Below, piece after piece: positions 59,101 to 64,000 of a stretch of DNA of 64,000 nucleotides. The DNA is from Paenibacillus_E sp042676385. GTDB lineage: Bacteria > Bacillota > Bacilli > Paenibacillales > NBRC-103111. The stretch covers positions 44,110 through 108,109 of the forward strand of contig NZ_JBHTHA010000029.1 of assembly GCF_042676385.1 (NCBI RefSeq), written 5' to 3'. The position numbers and the translations under genes were made by a program. Position 1 is the first letter of the stretch; every line of letters begins with the position of its first letter. The notes below the pieces were generated by a model, which was not told the DNA's origin, did not search any database, and saw only the letters and a list, made by a program, of their open reading frames with translations.

Positions 59101-61669
59101 GTTTTATAAAGGATTCAAATACGACACAGGCACACCGGGACATTTTGCCGGATACCGGGGTGCGGCTGACACGGAACCTCCGAAAATGGAAAAGCCTGAA
59201 GGCGAAACGGCTTTCGCGCAAGACGATTACCGGAAGATCAGCGCGCCGGACGGTGAGTATCTGGTTGACGACTCCGTTGAAAAATTTCCGTATCAACGAT
59301 TTGAAGTTACGTTGGATGATTCGGTCAAAAGCTCGGATCAAGTGGAAATCAACTGGAAAGGGAAGTCGCTCCAGGGGCGCAAAGTCAGCTTATACGCTTG
59401 GAGTCCGACACAACAGGAATGGAAGCAACTCCAAACTACGATTGCGGGCAGCGAGGATTTCGAGCTGCAGGGCAGCGTAACTGCCGGCGATTTTGCGAAA
59501 GATCATAAGATACTGGTCATGGTGCAAGACGAAATTGCTGCCACGCAAAGTAGCGAAAGCCCGACACCTGCCGATTATGATTTCTCGTTTGTCTGGATGT
59601 CGGATACCCAGTACTACGCAAAAAGCTATCCTTACATTTATCAAGATATTGTGAAATGGATCGCAGACCATAAAGAAGACAATAAGATTAAATACGTGAT
59701 CCACACGGGCGATATTGTAGACAATGCCGATCAAGAGTACCAATGGATTGAAGCCGATAAGGATATGAAGGTTTTGGAAGATGCCAAAATTCCTTATGGC
59801 GTGCTGGCCGGCAACCATGACGTGGGCCATCAAAACAACGACTATAGTTATTACTCCCAATGGTTTGGGGAAGACCGTTTCAAGAATCAGCCGACCTACG
59901 GTGAGTCGTACGACAACAATCGCGGGCACTATGATCTGGTTTCATCGAACGGTAATGATTTTATCGTGGTTTATATGGGCTGGGGATTCGGTGATAAAGA
60001 AATCGACTGGATCAATGATGTACTCAAACAATATCCGAACCGCAAAGCGATTCTGAATTTCCATGAATACATGCTTGTTTCCAATAACCGTGCGCCGATG
60101 GCAGATAAAGTGTTCGAACGGGTCGTGAAACCGAATAAGAACGTCATTGCCGCGCTATCCGGCCATTATCACGACGCTCAATTGAAAGTCGACGCGATTG
60201 ACGATAACGGGGACGGTCAGCCGGATCGCAACGTATATCAAATGCTCGCAGACTACCAAGGAGCGCCGGAAGGCGGTCTCGGCTATATTCGTCTGATGCA
60301 GTTTGATATGGCGCATGGGAAAATCAATATGAAGACATTCTCGCCTTATTTGAATGACTACAACTACTACGATCCGCAGCAATATCCGGGGAAAGACGAG
60401 TTTTCGATTTCCTTGGACCTTCAACCGGTCATTAAACGCGTTGCCACGGACTATTTGGGTGTGAAAGTGTATTCGAGTCAACCGATCGGGAGTGTGGAGC
60501 ATGTAGAGAGCGGGAAACAGGCAACCGTACCTTGGAGCAATCTTGCATCGAATGCGATCTATCAATGGTATTCTGTAGCGGAAGACGCCTACGGAGGCAA
60601 GAAACTGTCGGATATTTGGAGGTTTACAACAGGGACGACAAATACCGAAGGCCATGGTGGCAAAGATTCTGGTAGCAGTAGCGGCAGTGTGATTTCTCCA
60701 CCCGCCAATGCGGAAATCATCCAATCGGCAAGTGGCGGCACCATTACTTTGGACGGCGTTAAGATAGTCGTTCCTGCCGGGGCCAAGACGAGCGATATCA
60801 GGGTTACGGTGGACAAAATCACGGATGGCTCTAAATTGCCGATGGACTCAACATCAACATTGATTAGCGGTGTTTTTGAAATCAAAAAAGATAAAGACGG
60901 TCCTTTTAGCAAATCGGTACAAATCACCCTCCCGTTTGAGAAAAACAAAGTGGACTTTGATCGATCGCTGGTAAGTATTTATTGGTTGAATGAAGAAACC
61001 GGCAAGTGGATTGAGCTGGATAATCCGCAGGTCGATAAAGTTAACGGTACGGTAACCGGTTCGGTGAACCATTTTACGAAATTCGCCGTTCTGGCTACCG
61101 TAAAAAAAGAAGAGCCTAAACCTGTGCCAGGTCCAGGTCTGGTAGATCCTTCTGACATTAAGGGACATTGGGCGGAAAACAATATTCGCGACATGATTCG
61201 GATGGGAGCGGTCAATGGCTATCCGGACGGCACATTGAAGCCGGACAATACGATTACTAGAGCCGAATTCGTTGCGATCGTCGTAAAATCAATGAAACTT
61301 GGTGAACAAGACGGAAAAGTGTTCGCGGACACCGGCAACCATTGGGCCAAGAACTTAATCGCGACAGCTGCGGCACATGGAATCATCACCGGATATACCG
61401 ATTCAACGTTCGGTCCGGACGATTCAATTACCCGCGAGCAAATGGCGGAGATTATCGTTCGTGCCGCTCATCTGAATCCGGTCACTGTAGGTACGACTTT
61501 TGTCGATAACTCAGACATTTCCGAATGGGCACAAGCTGCGATGGCGGCCGTGACTTCAAAAGGATTCATGAACGGTTACCAGGACGGAACAATAAGACCG
61601 CAAGGCATCACGACCCGCGCAGAAGCATTAACCGTCATCTTAAGAGCATTGGCAGGAAAAACTCGCTAA
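56180..61669 (+). CDS. Giant S-layer-anchored calcineurin-like phosphoesterase with lamin-tail domains
   Basis: A 1829-aa cell-surface protein. Signal peptide: residues 1-29 (AITIFAMMFSLLAPTAFA). Two lamin-tail domains at about 42-180 and 346-500 are clear duplicates (KLLITELVPDSSNV and PLLVSEVVPDSANV). Bacterial Ig-like modules fill about 850-960. The metallophosphoesterase is at about 1133-1335 with HTGDIVDN, LAGNHDVGHQ and SGHYHDAQ. A ZU5-like module lies near 1512-1640, then three SLH domains at about 1657-1829 (TITRAEF, SITREQM, TTRAEAL) that bind pyruvylated cell-wall polysaccharide. It starts with TTG at 56180 behind AGAGGGCG. Substrate unknown; phosphate scavenging or a nuclease role is possible. 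Confidence 0.9.
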   Translation: MYKKHLKRWISAITIFAMMFSLLAPTAFATDNGAVASAVDYSKVPKLLITELVPDSSNVSGSDAYEFIEVYNNTNKTLDFKDYNLVYRFPGSETVWSIYKNSNPNGSVSIPAQASVVFWVMNSVNKTLTEADFNNNYHTSLVENVSLFRVDGGGGMINSPPADKPRDLVVKDKSGTEISIASYQNDDQTKENMGIFYRYPTDGTIKMVMYGSGADAAPAAATPGIVDAIQVPPVPLNASEPPVVHHKPVTQADQKNDLVISAQIANAEPNETVTASVYYQAASQSTYQSTNMMATGNSQYQAIIPKSALSESQLRYYIQAQDSFNTVSTSVYNVDITFDNFDYSKVPPLLVSEVVPDSANVGDMDGYEYIEIYNNTDQPVNFKDYIIRYRYTDSGPDDDLYWAADKRDVVIPSKGTLVFWIINSQNTNSTVADFNANYGTNLVEGKDIVRIYSDGMANGSKRGLVIATNSGTEIAAAYYGPGDAKENKGILYKYPVDGSKIMTKYSSATAAATPGAVDIVQVPGQVVKVTPDTGIPTLTDITRFAEIDQSKDLEIIGDAKDDKAVKTVILYYKTDNQSDYAKKYLTESFADTFYHYKVYSPELIGRQYLDYYFAVSDGTNEITSGKKRVAITGGSDRSNLRLNVKDGDILAKTKVIKGTGESLDPDSLKFTIDGQEVTQPAYHAIEHNAYFAFDVSGVDYYFKNAVTQGEEILYTFQDPIPTYATLSIPFQADRLKEGSNIISIRAGSKSSPFDDRAAENKDDFDVKNVRLVFADGTVIYDAKYANPSKVIKMGDSSGKFPVVDFNFVIPSTLLASKALAWNTASMSDGDHQISLSNGTMSTVTANVKVDNTAPTISPTVEEGKMYRGPFTVDAAISDALSGVDKVEVTLDGKAIELPYATSSAKMPGGTHVFNVKATDKVGNSATATINFQVPNENPNLPELVAPGDGASGVDRHASLTVKVSDPMNDEMKVSFYKGFKYDTGTPGHFAGYRGAADTEPPKMEKPEGETAFAQDDYRKISAPDGEYLVDDSVEKFPYQRFEVTLDDSVKSSDQVEINWKGKSLQGRKVSLYAWSPTQQEWKQLQTTIAGSEDFELQGSVTAGDFAKDHKILVMVQDEIAATQSSESPTPADYDFSFVWMSDTQYYAKSYPYIYQDIVKWIADHKEDNKIKYVIHTGDIVDNADQEYQWIEADKDMKVLEDAKIPYGVLAGNHDVGHQNNDYSYYSQWFGEDRFKNQPTYGESYDNNRGHYDLVSSNGNDFIVVYMGWGFGDKEIDWINDVLKQYPNRKAILNFHEYMLVSNNRAPMADKVFERVVKPNKNVIAALSGHYHDAQLKVDAIDDNGDGQPDRNVYQMLADYQGAPEGGLGYIRLMQFDMAHGKINMKTFSPYLNDYNYYDPQQYPGKDEFSISLDLQPVIKRVATDYLGVKVYSSQPIGSVEHVESGKQATVPWSNLASNAIYQWYSVAEDAYGGKKLSDIWRFTTGTTNTEGHGGKDSGSSSGSVISPPANAEIIQSASGGTITLDGVKIVVPAGAKTSDIRVTVDKITDGSKLPMDSTSTLISGVFEIKKDKDGPFSKSVQITLPFEKNKVDFDRSLVSIYWLNEETGKWIELDNPQVDKVNGTVTGSVNHFTKFAVLATVKKEEPKPVPGPGLVDPSDIKGHWAENNIRDMIRMGAVNGYPDGTLKPDNTITRAEFVAIVVKSMKLGEQDGKVFADTGNHWAKNLIATAAAHGIITGYTDSTFGPDDSITREQMAEIIVRAAHLNPVTVGTTFVDNSDISEWAQAAMAAVTSKGFMNGYQDGTIRPQGITTRAEALTVILRALAGKTR

Positions 61670-61687
61670 TATAGCGGGTTTTTTCTT
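61658..61687 (+). terminator. Terminator overlapping the stop of the S-layer protein gene
   Basis: AACTCGCTA (61661-61669) pairs with TAGCGGGTT, the stop TAA lying in the stem, followed by TTTTTCTTTTTTT. Confidence 0.8.
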
Positions 61688-61814
61688 TTTTTACGCGTCT
61701 AGCTGAACTACGAACAACAAGTTTCAGAAAAGCGGTTGTCTCGGTAACAATTGGGAAATCCTATGCATTGGACAAAGTGAAATCAATCCATAAGAATTTG
61801 TCGAGGTGAGCTGT

Positions 61815-61982
61815 ATGAAAGAGGTTATACTTGCTTTTGTAGCGGGAGCCATTGTCGGAGTTGTCTTTAAGTACCTTCGCCTTCCCCTTCCTGCGCCTCC
61901 TGTTTTCTCAGCTGTAATGGGCGTAATGGGGGTATACGTCGGGGGTAGGCTGGTTGAATGGGTGAACCGCCTTTTTGCATAA
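61815..61982 (+). CDS. XapX-domain small membrane protein (DUF1427)
   Basis: A 55-aa protein: starts MKEVILAFVAGAIVGVVFKY, then LPLPAPPVFSAVMGVMGVYVGGRL in two parts, ending NRLFA. Two hydrophobic helices around a Pro-rich turn match the XapX family. The function is unknown. The ATG at 61815 follows GAGGTGAGC. The deoR promoter starts directly after its stop. Confidence 0.85.
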   Translation: MKEVILAFVAGAIVGVVFKYLRLPLPAPPVFSAVMGVMGVYVGGRLVEWVNRLFA

Positions 61983-61987
61983 AAATA

Positions 61988-62016
61988 TTGTTTTTGTGGA
62001 AAAATCTCCGTATAAT
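61988..62016 (+). promoter_or_regulatory. Promoter of deoR-deoC
   Basis: TTGTTT (61988-61993), 17-bp spacer, TATAAT (62011-62016). Confidence 0.75.
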
Positions 62017-62030
62017 AGAAATGAAATTAT

Positions 62031-62062
62031 GTCAATTTCTAATGAACGAAATTTCAATTTCT
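62031..62062. promoter_or_regulatory. Candidate DeoR operator repeats
   Basis: TCAATTTCT occurs at 62032-62040 and again at 62054-62062, just downstream of the -10; B. subtilis DeoR sites contain repeated TTTCAAT-type half-sites. Confidence 0.5.
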
Positions 62063-62079
62063 TATAAGGGCGGAGACAT

Positions 62080-63024
62080 ATGGGCGGAGAGAAACTGGAG
62101 AAAATCGTTGACGCGGCTCGCATGTACTATCAGTTGGACTATAGTCAACAAGATATTGCCAGAAAGCTAGGGGTATCTCGTCCCACAGTATCCCGATTTT
62201 TGCAGCAGGCCAAAGAAGAAGGCATTGTCCAGATTAAGATTATGGATCCGACTGAAAATAAAGAAATTTTGGCTGCGCAACTTGAAGAGAAGTTTCATTT
62301 GAAAAAGGCGATTGTCGCTTCGATACCGGAATACGAGGATCACATCGTCAAAAGATACATCGGCGAAGCGGCTGCCGAATACTTGCATGATGTTGTCAAA
62401 GACGGCGATACGATCGCCACTACCTGGGGCACAACCCTATATGAAGTTGCCGTTCATTTGCCGAACAAACTGGTGAAAGATGTAACCGTTGTCCAACTAA
62501 ACGGCGGCGTCAGTTATTCGGAGACGAACACATACGCTTCGGAGATCGTTCATCTGTTCGGCGGTGCCTTTAATACGACGCCCCATTTATTGCCGCTTCC
62601 CGCAATCGTGGATCATGCGGTAGTTAAGCAGGCGATCGAAGCCGACCGGCATATTCGCAGAATTCTGGAGATCGGCAAGAAGGCCAATATCGCGGTGTTC
62701 ACCGTAGGTGTTCCTTCGGAAGATTCCGTTCTGATCAAAGCCAATTATTTCTCCCCGTCTGACCTGGATATTATTCATGCTAAAGGCGCGGGAGATATTT
62801 GCTCCAGATTCATCGATCTGGAAGGAAACATTTGCAGCGAAGAACTGAATCGCCGTACGATTGGCATCGATCTGGCGGAGCTGAGAGAGAAGGAAAAGTC
62901 GATCTTGGTGGCCGGCGGGATGAAGAAAGTCGAGGCCATCTATGGTGCGATTAAAGGAAATTATACCAATACACTGATCACAGATCAATTCACAGCCAGA
63001 CATTTGCTAGATTATTCAGTCTGA
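62080..63024 (+). CDS. deoR: Deoxyribonucleoside regulator DeoR (SorC family)
   Basis: A 314-aa SorC-type regulator, matching B. subtilis DeoR in length and sequence style. The HTH is YSQQDIARKLGVSRPTVSRF at residues 20-39; the effector domain has TIATTWGTTLYEVA near 110, VVQLNGGVSYS near 135 and GAGDICSRFID near 235. DeoR represses deoC-nupC-pdp until deoxyribose-5-phosphate binds covalently. The ATG at 62080 follows GGGCGGAG. deoC follows 26 nt later. Confidence 0.92.
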   Translation: MGGEKLEKIVDAARMYYQLDYSQQDIARKLGVSRPTVSRFLQQAKEEGIVQIKIMDPTENKEILAAQLEEKFHLKKAIVASIPEYEDHIVKRYIGEAAAEYLHDVVKDGDTIATTWGTTLYEVAVHLPNKLVKDVTVVQLNGGVSYSETNTYASEIVHLFGGAFNTTPHLLPLPAIVDHAVVKQAIEADRHIRRILEIGKKANIAVFTVGVPSEDSVLIKANYFSPSDLDIIHAKGAGDICSRFIDLEGNICSEELNRRTIGIDLAELREKEKSILVAGGMKKVEAIYGAIKGNYTNTLITDQFTARHLLDYSV

Positions 63025-63050
63025 GAGAAAAACAAAGGAGAACATTTACC

Positions 63051-63722
63051 ATGGAAAACAAAGATATCGCACAAATCATAGACCATACATTATTGAAACC
63101 TGAAGCGACCAGAGATGAGATTGTTAAAATTTGCGGTGAAGCCAAGCAGTACGGTTTTGCAACTGTTTGCGTGAATCCGTCCTGGGTTCCGCTTGCAGCG
63201 AAGGAACTGGCAGGTTCGAACGTCGGCATTACGACGGTAATCGGCTTTCCTTTGGGAGCGACGACGACGTTTGCCAAAATGGCCGAAGCCCGCGATGCGA
63301 TTGCAAACGGCGCTACGGAAATTGATATGGTCCTCCATATCGGCGCGTTGAAAACGGGCGATCTAAGCACCGTACAAAAGGATATTGAAGGCGTCGTGCA
63401 AGCGGCGGGCGGGCAGGTGGTCGTCAAGGTTATTCTTGAAACTGGACTTTTAACCGATGAAGAAAAAGTAAAGGCTTGCACGATCTGCAAACAGGCCGGA
63501 GCGGATTTCGTCAAAACTTCAACAGGCTTCGGACATGGCGGAGCGACCGTGGAAGATATTGCTCTGATGAGAAAAACGGTCGGCCCTGACATGGGCGTGA
63601 AAGCATCGGGCGGTGTCAGAGATCTGGAGACGGCGCGTAAAATCGTAGCTGCCGGAGCAACCCGAATCGGCGCAAGCTCCAGCATAGCCATCGTAACGGG
63701 CGGCAAAGGCGAGGGGTATTAA
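63051..63722 (+). CDS. deoC: Deoxyribose-phosphate aldolase
   Basis: A 223-aa class I aldolase that splits 2-deoxyribose-5-phosphate into acetaldehyde and glyceraldehyde-3-phosphate. The Schiff-base Lys is in VKTSTGFGHGG near residue 152, with the second Lys in VKASGGVRDLE near 181 and the catalytic Asp in EIDMVLHIGALK near 91. The ATG at 63051 follows AAAGGAG. No nupC or pdp is seen before the terminator, so the operon is shorter than in B. subtilis. Confidence 0.95.
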   Translation: MENKDIAQIIDHTLLKPEATRDEIVKICGEAKQYGFATVCVNPSWVPLAAKELAGSNVGITTVIGFPLGATTTFAKMAEARDAIANGATEIDMVLHIGALKTGDLSTVQKDIEGVVQAAGGQVVVKVILETGLLTDEEKVKACTICKQAGADFVKTSTGFGHGGATVEDIALMRKTVGPDMGVKASGGVRDLETARKIVAAGATRIGASSSIAIVTGGKGEGY

Positions 63723-63728
63723 TCTATA

Positions 63729-63770
63729 AAAAAGGAACAGGCGAATTTGGATTCGACCTGTTCCTTTTTT
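63729..63770 (+). terminator. Terminator of deoR-deoC
   Basis: AAAAAGGAACAGG plus CGAAT pairs with ATTCG plus ACCTGTTCCTTTTT, followed by T-rich DNA. Confidence 0.9.
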
Positions 63771-63787
63771 TCTTGCTCTTATTGAAT

Positions 63788-63877
63788 GTATAAGATTCAA
63801 GGAGGACGTATGGCCCTCATTTCTAAGCGAGTTCGACCCTCAGTGACGCTGATTGATACACAACGATGTTATTCACA
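63788..63877 (+). repeat. Dispersed 90-bp repeat, copy 2
   Basis: Aligns with 8231-8320 (for example CGAGTTCGACCCTCAGTGAC here). It follows the deoC terminator. The rest of the window (63878-64000) shows no gene. Confidence 0.75.
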
Positions 63878-64000
63878 CTAAGCATGCATCAAACCTAACA
63901 TGAAAATTTCAATCACATAATTTCCTATTTTAGGAATATTATGATGGTTTTTTCGTGGACAGACATGGAAAAAGCTCCTATTGTAGAGAATGACGCGTTA

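Overview
The window reads as chromosomal DNA of an endospore-forming Bacillales bacterium, most likely Paenibacillus or a close relative. Evidence: sporulation regulators (sda, a Spo0E-like phosphatase), gene order known from Bacillus (yutI-yuzB-yutJ, yumB/yumC, yuiB, dnaB-dnaI, trxA-uvrC, sdhCAB, deoR-deoC), an S-layer-homology protein, futalosine-route menaquinone enzymes, strong AGGAGG ribosome sites with ATG/GTG/TTG starts, and Paenibacillus-style intergenic repeats. No phage, conjugative element, CRISPR array, rRNA or tRNA was seen.

Layout. 1-1.4 kb: SPFH membrane protein, ribbon-helix-helix protein and a truncated gene (minus). 1.5-8.2 kb: thioredoxin-like protein, heme A synthase, UbiD-type decarboxylase, EamA transporter, HEPN protein, SDR, then a DJ-1/PfpI gene behind a ZTP (pfl) riboswitch. 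8.2-10.3 kb: a 700-bp gene-free stretch with a hairpin array, then two paralogous minus genes of unknown function. 10.3-23.2 kb: Fe-S carriers, NDH-2-like enzymes, ferredoxin-NADP reductase, MqnE, HemQ, Spo0E-like, Sda behind a DnaA-box cluster, and dnaB-dnaI. 23.2-28.8 kb: a second hairpin array, a MITE-like element, MerR, trxA, uvrC between two copies of a 68-bp repeat, and a CPBP protease. 28.8-38 kb: c-di-AMP riboswitch with K+ uptake and antiporter genes, an orphan response regulator, LysR and sdhCAB. 38-49 kb: a sugar island with a secreted DUF4434 protein, NanE, RpiR, an ABC importer, a cytoplasmic DUF4434 protein, a ROK kinase and LacI. 49-64 kb: a CDF metal exporter with Fur-like and PerR-like boxes, HD phosphohydrolase plus orphan binding protein, membrane-bound AraC regulator, HupE-like protein, a 1829-aa S-layer phosphoesterase, XapX, deoR and deoC.

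How the genes fit together. Much of 1-38 kb serves aerobic respiration: heme A (ctaA), heme b (hemQ), menaquinone (mqnE, a UbiD homologue), NADH oxidation (two NDH-2-like enzymes, one behind a Rex-like operator), succinate oxidation (sdhCAB), Fe-S assembly and thiol redox. The 38-49 kb island looks like a pathway that takes up N-acetylmannosamine or ManNAc-containing oligosaccharides: NanE plus a ROK kinase, but no sialate aldolase. Two DUF4434 proteins, one secreted and one cytoplasmic, are candidate glycosidases, and a shared GGTGGA-type half-site marks its control regions. I regard this island, the two four-hairpin arrays with near-identical spacing but unrelated sequence, and the ZTP riboswitch in front of a DJ-1/PfpI gene as the most promising items.
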